From the NCBI GenBank assembly GCA_934525065.1, contig CAKSYX010000007.1, positions 6,020 through 70,019 of the forward strand: DNA of 64,000 nucleotides, in the 5' to 3' direction. This DNA is from an uncultured Eubacteriales bacterium. GTDB taxonomy: Bacteria; Bacillota; Clostridia; Oscillospirales; Acutalibacteraceae. The notes beneath the pieces are model-generated. The model ran no database searches, was not told the origin of the DNA, and saw only the letters and a list, made by a program, of their open reading frames with translations. Made by a program: the position numbers and the translations under genes. Numbering within the stretch: the stretch's first letter is position 1; every line of letters starts with the position of its first letter. This document shows, one piece after another, positions 15,990 through 23,394 of the stretch.

Positions 15990-17423
15990 ATGGTCGTTTT
16001 CATAATTATTCTCGTTCTGCTGTTGGCTTTTGTTGCCGTAATCAACATCAATGCCGCAAGGCTCAAAACGCCTGAGATTTCTAAGGAAAAAAAGGAGCTC
16101 AGCGTTGAGGTTGACACCGAGCTTGCCGCAGAACACCTTTCTCAAATGATTCGCTGCAAAACCGTTTCAAGCAAAAATGAGGAGGAAATTGTTCAGGAAG
16201 AGTTTGAAAAATTCCGCGCCCTCCTTCCGAAACTTTATCCGACAGTCTATGAAAAAAGCGAAAAGAATGATATAGCCGGCGGACTGCTCTTTTGCATAAA
16301 TGGCAAAAGCCACGATAACCCGTCCGTGCTCATGGCACACTTTGACGTTGTTCCGGTTGACGCGGAAAAATGGGACGCTGATCCCTTCGGCGGAGAGATC
16401 AGGGACGGTTTCCTTTGGGGAAGAGGTACGCTCGACACCAAGTGCAGCCTTTTCGGCATAATGGAAAGCGCAGAGGTTCTCCTTTCCGCAGGCTTTGTTC
16501 CGGAAAACGACATCTATCTTTCCTTCGGCTGCAACGAGGAGGTTGCCGGAAACTGTGCGCCCGAAATCGTGAAGCATCTGAAGGAAAACAATGTTGCCCC
16601 CGCATTCGTTCTTGACGAAGGCGGAACGATTCTTTCAAGCTCTTCAAAATACTTTCCGCACAACATTGCGGCTGTCGGGATTGCCGAAAAAGGCCCGATG
16701 GACGTTGAGCTTACAGTCAAGGGAGAAAGCGGACACTCCTCGCAGCCGCCGGTACACACTGCTGTCGGCAGGCTTGCGAAGGACATCTGCAAAATTGAAA
16801 ACAGTCAGTTCCCGATGAAAATGAACTACGCCGTAAGCTCCATGCTCAAGGCCATTGCACCGCACACGCCGTATATCGGCAGGCTCATTCTCGGCAACCT
16901 TTGGTGCTTCTCCCCGCTCATCAAGGCCTTCTGCAAAAAGAACAAAACAGCCGCAGCCATGTTCAGAACATCAATGGCGTTCACTCAGCTTGAAGGCAGC
17001 AAGGGTGCCAATGTTCTTCCGTCCAAAGCAAAGGCAACCGTCAACATTCGCCTTTCCGAAGGTGAAACGCCTGCCGGCGCGATTGAGCACATGAGAAAGG
17101 CTGCAAACGATCCGGAGCTTTCCTTCAGAATTGTCAACTATTCAAACGCAACGCCCTGCGCAAAGGCCTCGGGCAAATACTGGGATGCAATTTCCGGCTG
17201 CATTGAAAAGAATTTTTCAAACACCGTTGTTTCTCCGTACCTCATGATGGGCGGAACAGATTCGCGCTTTTTTAACGAAATTGCAACCGAAATATATAAG
17301 TTTGCACCGACTCTCACAGGCGGAGGACTGCTGAAAACAATGCACAGCGACAATGAACGCATCAGAATGGACAATATTGAGCCGCTGATCGGCTTTTACA
17401 CAGACCTCATGAGGCTGCTCTAA
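15990..17423 (+). CDS. Membrane-anchored M20 family peptidase (carboxypeptidase S/PM20D1-like)
   Basis: 477 residues. An N-terminal hydrophobic helix (2-20) anchors it, unusual for bacterial M20 enzymes. Metal and catalytic motifs: VLMAHFDVVPV (His and catalytic Asp), WGRGTLDTK (bridging Asp), GCNEEVAG (catalytic Glu plus ligand), LDEGG, and a C-terminal TMHSDNE (ligand His). A dimerisation lid lies in between. The arrangement matches carboxypeptidase S and PM20D1, which cleave dipeptides or N-acyl amino acids. It is in the same orientation as the DUF5058 pair 61 bp upstream, so it may act on what they transport. Confidence 0.9.
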   Translation: MVVFIIILVLLLAFVAVININAARLKTPEISKEKKELSVEVDTELAAEHLSQMIRCKTVSSKNEEEIVQEEFEKFRALLPKLYPTVYEKSEKNDIAGGLLFCINGKSHDNPSVLMAHFDVVPVDAEKWDADPFGGEIRDGFLWGRGTLDTKCSLFGIMESAEVLLSAGFVPENDIYLSFGCNEEVAGNCAPEIVKHLKENNVAPAFVLDEGGTILSSSSKYFPHNIAAVGIAEKGPMDVELTVKGESGHSSQPPVHTAVGRLAKDICKIENSQFPMKMNYAVSSMLKAIAPHTPYIGRLILGNLWCFSPLIKAFCKKNKTAAAMFRTSMAFTQLEGSKGANVLPSKAKATVNIRLSEGETPAGAIEHMRKAANDPELSFRIVNYSNATPCAKASGKYWDAISGCIEKNFSNTVVSPYLMMGGTDSRFFNEIATEIYKFAPTLTGGGLLKTMHSDNERIRMDNIEPLIGFYTDLMRLL

Positions 17424-17470
17424 TAAGCAAAGGTAAACCGCTATGGAAATCAGATAATACACACGCAATG

Positions 17471-17660
17471 ATCTACCCGGTCTTTACATTCTTCATCCCG
17501 GCAGCATCGGCCGCTGCGGCCATATTGCGAACGCAAGCTACGCGGTCGATAAGAACTGCCGCAAAAGCACAACGGAGAAAAATCAGTATTCGACTGTCTC
17601 CTTCAGGCTAAAAAGGCCGGCAACGGCGTCATACGGTTTGACGCCGTTGCTGAAAAGTAA
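17471..17660 (+). pseudogene. Decayed coding remnant (frameshifted)
   Basis: One frame reads LYILHPGSIGRCGHIANASY (about 17482-17541), resembling the C-terminal HPGS motif of YfcE/MJ0936-type phosphodiesterases. A second frame takes over from 17553 and reads through VFDCLLQAKKAGNGVIRFDA to a stop at 17658. Neither has a start codon or a complete domain. The composition still looks coding. I interpret it as the 3' remnant of one or two genes; the phosphodiesterase likeness is tentative. Confidence 0.45.
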
Positions 17661-17779
17661 TGTCCACACAAAACAATCTTACGGAAGGCCCGGATTTGTT
17701 CAGCCCGAGCAATTTAAAAAGCATCAGAATGAAAGACGGAACACCGGAAAACATCTGTCCTTATTGTCACGAACTATAA
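17660..17779 (+). CDS. Short ORF, 39 residues, unknown
   Basis: ATG 17660 overlaps the stop of the upstream remnant (TAATG), a typical coupling arrangement. The product ends ENICPYCHEL, with a CxxC pair, and is followed 4 bp later by a perfect terminator. There is no clear independent ribosome site. It may be a genuine small protein or the tail of the decayed locus. No family recognised. Confidence 0.35.
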   Translation: MSTQNNLTEGPDLFSPSNLKSIRMKDGTPENICPYCHEL

Positions 17780-17783
17780 AAAG

Positions 17784-17826
17784 CAGTCTCTTTGAAAAGC
17801 GCGTTTCAAAGAGACTGTTTTTTTAT
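17784..17826 (+). terminator. Strong intrinsic terminator
   Basis: A 14-bp perfect stem (CAGTCTCTTTGAAA with its complement, 17784-17817) with a 6-base loop is followed by seven T. It shows that a plus-strand transcript covers the M20 peptidase gene or the remnant region. Confidence 0.9.
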
Positions 17827-17905
17827 TCGGTTTTATGCGGTAAAGAGGAAGTGAACCGACAGCATACAGCAGACTGTTTTACCGGTGCTGTTTTATAGGG
17901 TTCAT

Positions 17906-17958
17906 TCAAAAAAGCAAGGCTATAAAGCAACGGTTCGTCCGTTATGCTTTACAGCCTT
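17906..17958 (-). terminator. Terminator of the YhhN-like gene
   Basis: On the minus strand an imperfect 18-20-bp stem (17916-17958) around a TTCG-type loop is followed by GCTTTTTTGAA. The rest of 17827-17905 shows nothing I can assign. Confidence 0.8.
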
Positions 17959-17975
17959 AATTATGCCATTACCGC

Positions 17976-18677
17976 TCAGCCCTCAAGTGCGGGAAGAAGA
18001 GAAACCGAAAAAGCAATGAGATACTGACCGAGGTAATATGTAACGTGATTGAGAATGAAATTCATCGGGGTGTTTTTGCCTTCGCCAAAGTACATCGGGG
18101 AAAGAATCAAATCCGAAAGCAGGAAGAACACACCGCCTGCGGCAAACACGATGAAAGTCTTCTTGCCTGTCAGAACCGCGCAGGTCACGGCGGTGGCCGC
18201 CATAAAAGCAAGAATGAAACCGTAAACGGTTACAATTGCCTTGTATTCGCCGAAATTCTGCTTCATCGGCTTTTCAAGGAGAAGATTGCCGACAGCAACA
18301 ACAAGGCCGGCAGCGGCCGGAATAAGCAGCCATTTAAGCTCGATTCCGGCGGCACGAACCATTGCCGGAATATAAAACAGGTGGCCGATTCCAAAGGAGA
18401 CAAAGCCGGCGTAAAGATACTTTTTCATGTCGTTCGGATAGACCCATTTCTGATCGAGATAGATATCTCCGAGCATTCCGAAAGCAAGGCCGACAAGAAT
18501 CATAACGCCGTATTCAACACGGCTCGGATTCTGAATCAGACCTACGGCGGCTGTGAGAATGAAGAAAATGCTGACAGCATTCTTCAGGAACACGCCGCCC
18601 ACGCTGCGTTCGTTTTTGCATTTTGCAATGAACAAAATAAGAAAAACAGCGCCGAGAGCAATTGGCAGATAAATCAT
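17976..18677 (-). CDS. YhhN/TMEM86 family membrane protein (lysoplasmalogenase-like)
   Basis: 233 residues, about eight transmembrane helices. Family motifs with membrane acidic residues are visible: FGMLGDIYLD, FFLLSDLILSP and VTYYLGQYLIA. Characterised relatives hydrolyse the vinyl ether bond of lysoplasmalogens; plasmalogens are common in anaerobic clostridia, which makes the role plausible. It lies 76 bp after the GPH symporter gene on the same strand, separated by a hairpin at 18718-18741. Confidence 0.85.
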   Translation of the reverse strand: MIYLPIALGAVFLILFIAKCKNERSVGGVFLKNAVSIFFILTAAVGLIQNPSRVEYGVMILVGLAFGMLGDIYLDQKWVYPNDMKKYLYAGFVSFGIGHLFYIPAMVRAAGIELKWLLIPAAAGLVVAVGNLLLEKPMKQNFGEYKAIVTVYGFILAFMAATAVTCAVLTGKKTFIVFAAGGVFFLLSDLILSPMYFGEGKNTPMNFILNHVTYYLGQYLIAFSVSLLPALEG

Positions 18678-18717
18678 TTTTTACACATCCTTCACCTTTT
18701 TTATCTTTGCAGAACAG

Positions 18718-18741
18718 GGAGCGGAGAAAACTCTCCGCTCC
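18718..18741 (-). terminator. Hairpin without clear T-run between GPH symporter and YhhN genes
   Basis: GGAGCGGAGA (18718-18727) pairs perfectly with 18732-18741 around a 4-base loop. On the minus strand it is followed by CTGTTCTGC, so termination is probably partial. Confidence 0.45.
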
Positions 18742-18753
18742 GGTCTGAAAATA

Positions 18754-20232
18754 TTATTCCGTAATTTCAACGCCGCGTTCTTTTCTCATAACGGCAAGCT
18801 CTTCGGTAATCTGCTTTTTCCTGTCTCCTACGATGTCATAGAAGAACAGCGGAAGAGCGCAAAGAACAAGGCTGATTCCCGGAACGATTGAAACGAGCGC
18901 ATACATTGCAAAGTTCTGAGAGGTCGTCATGGTTCTTGCAATTTCAAGCGCAGATTCTGCCGAGCCGACGTTGAGCTTCTGCGGGTCAATGTGAACGGCA
19001 ATGTACATAGCGATGATAACAACGGTTGCAACGGCGTTGCCGAGCTTGTTGACGAAGGACTGGCAGGCCGAACCGAGGGCGTTGTCGCGGTAGCCTGTTT
19101 TCCATTCCATGTAGTCGATACAGTCGCAAACCATTGCTCCCGAAACAACATTGATTACGCCGAGCGGAAGACTTGAAATGATCATGAACGGGATGCAGAT
19201 GAAGAGATTCTTTGTGAACCAGCCGACAAGAAGAGTGAAGATACTCGCAACGAAGCCCGCAAGGCAGGAAACGATCATGAGAGTTCTGTATTCATACTTC
19301 CTGAAGAGCTTCGGCATGAAGATCATTGCGCCGAACATACCGATAGCGGCGCAGATCTGGATAATCAAAGCAATCGTTGACATATTGCTGCTGAACTGCT
19401 CCGGGGTTGCAGTCGCAAGATCGCCGCCGACATAGAAGCCGCCATAGCGCGCAACGTGGGGAGCCGCAGACTGAAGCATATATCTTCCGAAGGAAAGGAT
19501 TCCCGAAAGAACAACAAGCATGAGCGGCTTGCAATGGAAAATTCTTGAAAGCGTCGAAGGCTCGCCGGGAGCGCGCTTTGTTGCGTTCGGATGCTTAACT
19601 CTCTCCTTGATTTTGAATGAGGAAAGGCAGAACAGCGGCATTCCGATGGCGGACATTGAAATTGCCATAACGGCGTATCTTGTTTCACTGTTCTCAATAA
19701 AATAGCCGAGAATAATCGGAAGTGCAACGGTAACAGCGGAACCGATTCCGCCGACGGTGCGGCCGTATGAAATGATTCTTCCGCGTTCGGCCGGGTTGGG
19801 TGTCATGACATTGGGAAGGCTCCAGAAGGGAACGTCACTCGACGTATAAACCATGCCCCAGAAGGTATAAACAACCGCAACATAAACATACATGAGCGGT
19901 GTTTTTTCGTTGATGTCAAAGCCGATGGGACGGATGAACATGAGGATAGTGAGGATTGCAATGGGAATTGCGGTGATGACCGGGTAATGCCTCATTCTGC
20001 CCCAGCGCGAGGTATGGCGGTCAACAATCAAGCCCATCAGCGGATCATTGATTGCGTCCCAGACACGTGCAAGGAGCATCAGCATGATTACAAACCATGC
20101 ATTGAGCGCAAGAACATTCATGTAAAAGTCCGTGATATAGCTGGACATACAGCTGTACACAAGACCCTGACCGAGTGCCGCAATGGCATAGGTCATAGAC
20201 TCTTTCTTTGGAACATAGTTTTTTTCGTTCAT
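18754..20232 (-). CDS. GPH family sugar:cation symporter (MFS)
   Basis: 492 residues from ATG 20232 (CGGAG site); the longer frame upstream has no ribosome site. Twelve transmembrane helices. Loop motif 2-3 reads RVWDAINDPLMGLIVDRHTSRWGRMRHYP, the glycoside-pentoside-hexuronide family signature, and the cytoplasmic NALGSACQSFVNKLGNA is also typical of MelB/XylP relatives. It imports a sugar or glycoside with H+ or Na+. The GH31 glycosidase at 23.4 kb could use the substrate, but the two genes are 3 kb apart on opposite strands. Confidence 0.93.
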   Translation of the reverse strand: MNEKNYVPKKESMTYAIAALGQGLVYSCMSSYITDFYMNVLALNAWFVIMLMLLARVWDAINDPLMGLIVDRHTSRWGRMRHYPVITAIPIAILTILMFIRPIGFDINEKTPLMYVYVAVVYTFWGMVYTSSDVPFWSLPNVMTPNPAERGRIISYGRTVGGIGSAVTVALPIILGYFIENSETRYAVMAISMSAIGMPLFCLSSFKIKERVKHPNATKRAPGEPSTLSRIFHCKPLMLVVLSGILSFGRYMLQSAAPHVARYGGFYVGGDLATATPEQFSSNMSTIALIIQICAAIGMFGAMIFMPKLFRKYEYRTLMIVSCLAGFVASIFTLLVGWFTKNLFICIPFMIISSLPLGVINVVSGAMVCDCIDYMEWKTGYRDNALGSACQSFVNKLGNAVATVVIIAMYIAVHIDPQKLNVGSAESALEIARTMTTSQNFAMYALVSIVPGISLVLCALPLFFYDIVGDRKKQITEELAVMRKERGVEITE

Positions 20233-20278
20233 AATTTTCTCCGTTCTTCCGCACTTGCGGATTATTCTGTGCCCCTTC

Positions 20279-21763
20279 TCACAGGGCACGGCTGAGCTTT
20301 CTTCTGACAGCACCGAAGCCGTCCTTCCAAACAGTCGGGCTGAGCAGAACAAGAATCGGGAAAAACTCAAGTCTTCCGGCAATCATATCAAAGGTCATGA
20401 CTAACTTTGACAGAGTTGAAAAAGCCGAGTAATTTCCGCTCGGACCGACGAGCGAAAGGCCGGGTCCTATATTGTTCATTGTTGCGGCAACGGCGGAAAG
20501 CGACGTCGTCATGTCAAACCCGTCAAGGCTGACAAGGAAAACCGAAACAACATAAACAATCATACTGATGACGAAAAACGAAGCCGTGTTTTTTATGATC
20601 TCCGGGTCTACACGCCTTTTGTCAAGCTTTACAAACTTGACGGAACGCGGGTGAATAATTTTTGAAACCTCGCGCACACTGCTTTTAACCAGCAGAATGA
20701 GCCTTGAAACCTTCATGCCGCCGCCTGTACTGCCGGCACTTGCGCCGATGAACATGAGAATAAAAAGTATGTACTGCGAAAGCTGAGGCCACTTTGCAAA
20801 GTCAGCCGTTCCGTAGCCTGTCGTTGAAATAACGGATGCCACGGAAAACGCGGCATGGTGGAACGCATTATAAAGATTTCCGTCAAAGCAGCTGTTCCTT
20901 GTATTCATTGTTATGCAGAAAACCGATACGGCTATTATACTGAGGAACCAGAAAAGCTCTTCATTTTTAAACGCCTGCCTGAATTTTTTCGCCAGCAGCA
21001 GGTAGTAGAAGGAAAAATTCACGGCAAAAAGAATCATGAAGACCGTGACAACAGCCTGAAGGTAGTTGCTCTGATAAAAGCCTATGCTGGCGTTTTTGAT
21101 TGCAAAGCCGCCGGTGCCGGCCGTGCCGAACGCAGTGCAGATCGAGTCAAACCACGGCATTGAGCCTGCAAGCAGGAATATTACCTCAAGCACAGTCATT
21201 GCGGAATAGATGGAATACAGAATAAATGCCGTCTGGCGAACCTTAGGAACAAATTTTCCGACCGAAGGGCCGGGACTTTCCGCACGCATGAGCTGCATGG
21301 TATGGCCGCCCGTAAGCGGAACCACGGCAAGAAGAAAAACAAGAACGCCCATTCCGCCTATCCAGTGGGAAAAGCTGCGCCAAAAAAGCGTCACATGGGA
21401 AAGTGCTTCAACGTCCGTAAGTATACTCGCGCCCGTTGTGGTGAAGCCGGAAGCGGCTTCAAACAGCGCGTCAACGTAATTCGGTATTTCCTTCGTCAAA
21501 AACATCGGAACTGCGCCCGTGAAGCTGAGAACTATCCACGAGAGCGCAACTGTGACAAAGCCCTCTTTTGAATAAAAAACCGTTCTTTTTGGCTTTTTGA
21601 AGGAAACGAGGGTGCCAAGCAGAATCAGAACCGCCGCCGTGACGGCATATTGCTTCCACTGTGTCTCACCGTAAAACAGGCCGACAGCAACAGGGAGAAG
21701 CATACAGCCGCCTTGAATGACGCAAACCAGACCGAGCAGATACAGAATCATAAAATAGTTCAT
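20279..21763 (-). CDS. trkH: TrkH family potassium uptake membrane subunit
   Basis: 494 residues from ATG 21763 (GTGAGG upstream), which lies 6 bp before the end of trkA, so the two genes overlap slightly and are coupled. Filter-like loops: EAASGFTTTGAS, GTAGTGGFAIKNA, ASVISTTGYGTADF and TMNNIGPGLS; the GASAGSTGGGMKVSR gate segment is present. Forms the K+-conducting membrane part; TrkA gates it from the cytoplasm. Longer than the orphan TrkH at 12.9 kb and clearly a different paralogue, closer to the TrkG/TrkH branch. Confidence 0.95.
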   Translation of the reverse strand: MNYFMILYLLGLVCVIQGGCMLLPVAVGLFYGETQWKQYAVTAAVLILLGTLVSFKKPKRTVFYSKEGFVTVALSWIVLSFTGAVPMFLTKEIPNYVDALFEAASGFTTTGASILTDVEALSHVTLFWRSFSHWIGGMGVLVFLLAVVPLTGGHTMQLMRAESPGPSVGKFVPKVRQTAFILYSIYSAMTVLEVIFLLAGSMPWFDSICTAFGTAGTGGFAIKNASIGFYQSNYLQAVVTVFMILFAVNFSFYYLLLAKKFRQAFKNEELFWFLSIIAVSVFCITMNTRNSCFDGNLYNAFHHAAFSVASVISTTGYGTADFAKWPQLSQYILFILMFIGASAGSTGGGMKVSRLILLVKSSVREVSKIIHPRSVKFVKLDKRRVDPEIIKNTASFFVISMIVYVVSVFLVSLDGFDMTTSLSAVAATMNNIGPGLSLVGPSGNYSAFSTLSKLVMTFDMIAGRLEFFPILVLLSPTVWKDGFGAVRRKLSRAL

Positions 21764-21768
21764 GAAAG

Positions 21769-23127
21769 CTACCTCACAATGTCCTTGAGGTCGTTGAGCG
21801 AACGGTTTGTCGTTACAACAACAACGCTGTCCCCGACGCGAAGTTCGTCCTGGCCGGAAGGAATAATGATTTTTCCGTGACGGCTGATGCAGCAAAGCAG
21901 GATGTTGCTTTTAATATCCAGTCTGCTGAGCGGCACACCGGTAGCTTTGCTCTCGGTTCTGACCGTAAATTCAAGTGCCTGAACCTTTCCGCCGACAATG
22001 TTATAAAGAGTCTGGACACCGCTGCCGGTTGAATTTTCAAGCGCACGGACGTAGCTGAGAATCATCTCTGCCGTGATGTACTTCGGATAAACGACCGAGC
22101 CTATTGAAAGGCGGTCAAGCATACCCTCAAAGTTCATCCGGTTGACCTTGGTGACGGTTTTTGCTTTGAAGTTTGCACTGACATAGAGCGAAAGCATAAC
22201 ATTTTCTTCGTCCATGCCCGTCAGAGCGGCAAAGCCGTCGGCGTCCTCAACCCCCTCTTCGAGAAGGAGATGCCGGTCGCTTCCGTCGCCGTTGATTATC
22301 ACAACATCATCGGGCAAAAGCTTATCAAGAAGCTCACAGTTTTCTTTATCCTTTTCAATAATCTTGACGCGGAATCCATATTCCGTGAGCTTTTTTGCAA
22401 GATAAAAAGTGATTTTGCCTCCGCCGACAATGATAATTGTTTTTATATGATTCTTCGCGATTCCGGCTTTTTTGAAAAAGGCTCCTGCATCGCGGTGGGT
22501 GGTGACAAAGGAAATTTTATCATTGGCGTTCAAAACTGTGTCTCCGGTGGGGATAATTACATCTTTTCCACGCTCAATTGCGCAAATCAGGATGCGGCCG
22601 GAGAGTTTTCCGAGAGCGGACTTGATCGAAAGGCCGGCAATCGGAGAAGAGGCGGGAAGCTTTGTTTCAAGCAGCTCGATTCTACCTCTTGCAAAGGTAT
22701 CGACCGAAATTGCGGAGGGAATTGAAAAAAGGCGCGTAATTTCGCTCGCCGTTTCCATCTCCGGGTTGATTATCATTGAAATTCCGAGCTTTTCCTTAAT
22801 AAAGCCGCGCTCGGTGAGATAATCAGGGTTACGGACTCTCGCTATAGTTCGGCAGGAGGAAGACTTTTTCGCAATCAGGCAGGAAAGGAGATTAAGCTCA
22901 TCGGAGCCTGTAACCGCGATAAACATATCGGCATATTCGATTCCGGCTTCCTTTTGAACGTAATACACAACGCCGTTACCTTCGATGCCCATTACATCTG
23001 AGGTGTCGGTAACGCGAGAAAGGGCATTGCTGTTAGTGTCGATAGCCGTGATATCATGCCCCTCACCGGCAAGCTGTTCGGCAAGCGTTGAGCCGACCTT
23101 TCCGCAGCCGACAATGATAATGTTCAT
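21769..23127 (-). CDS. trkA: Trk system potassium transporter regulatory subunit TrkA
   Basis: 452 residues from ATG 23127. Two RCK modules in tandem: RCK-N starting MNIIIVGCGKVGSTLAEQL (GxGxxG NAD site, residues 7-12) with RCK-C, then a second RCK-N starting TIIIVGGGKITFYLAKKL (about 229) with its own RCK-C at the end. Cytoplasmic gating ring that binds NAD(H)/ATP and controls TrkH. First gene of a trkA-trkH operon. A weak promoter (TAGAAT/TAAAAT) may lie near plus 23211-23239. The leader of about 80 nt is too short for a c-di-AMP (ydaO) riboswitch. Confidence 0.96.
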   Translation of the reverse strand: MNIIIVGCGKVGSTLAEQLAGEGHDITAIDTNSNALSRVTDTSDVMGIEGNGVVYYVQKEAGIEYADMFIAVTGSDELNLLSCLIAKKSSSCRTIARVRNPDYLTERGFIKEKLGISMIINPEMETASEITRLFSIPSAISVDTFARGRIELLETKLPASSPIAGLSIKSALGKLSGRILICAIERGKDVIIPTGDTVLNANDKISFVTTHRDAGAFFKKAGIAKNHIKTIIIVGGGKITFYLAKKLTEYGFRVKIIEKDKENCELLDKLLPDDVVIINGDGSDRHLLLEEGVEDADGFAALTGMDEENVMLSLYVSANFKAKTVTKVNRMNFEGMLDRLSIGSVVYPKYITAEMILSYVRALENSTGSGVQTLYNIVGGKVQALEFTVRTESKATGVPLSRLDIKSNILLCCISRHGKIIIPSGQDELRVGDSVVVVTTNRSLNDLKDIVR

Positions 23128-23333
23128 TATTTGAGTCCCCCGTTCAAAAAACAAAACCGCAAAAACCGAAGAGCTCGCTTCTGATTTTTGCAACTATTAC
23201 TTAATTAGGTATTTTATCACAACGGATGAAAAAATTCTATACGTTTTGCACCGATTTTTTTTCAACATCTGTCCACGGATGTAGAAAAAAGAAGCGTATT
23301 TTTGGTTGTTTTTGCCGAAAAATCTCCTTCGTC

Positions 23334-23362
23334 TTGAAAACCGCCTTGTTTTATTGTATCAT
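23334..23362 (+). promoter_or_regulatory. Promoter of the GH31 gene
   Basis: TTGAAA (23334-23339) and TATCAT (23357-23362) with a 17-bp spacer; ATG 23395 follows 32 bp later. Confidence 0.5.
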
Positions 23363-23394
23363 CGTTCATATATTATTTGAAAGGAAGAAGCGCC

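Noticed and set aside
23128..23216. c-di-AMP (ydaO) riboswitch before trkA
   Set aside because: The leader is about 85 nt and lacks the paired cores; only a GGGGGA fragment resembles the family.
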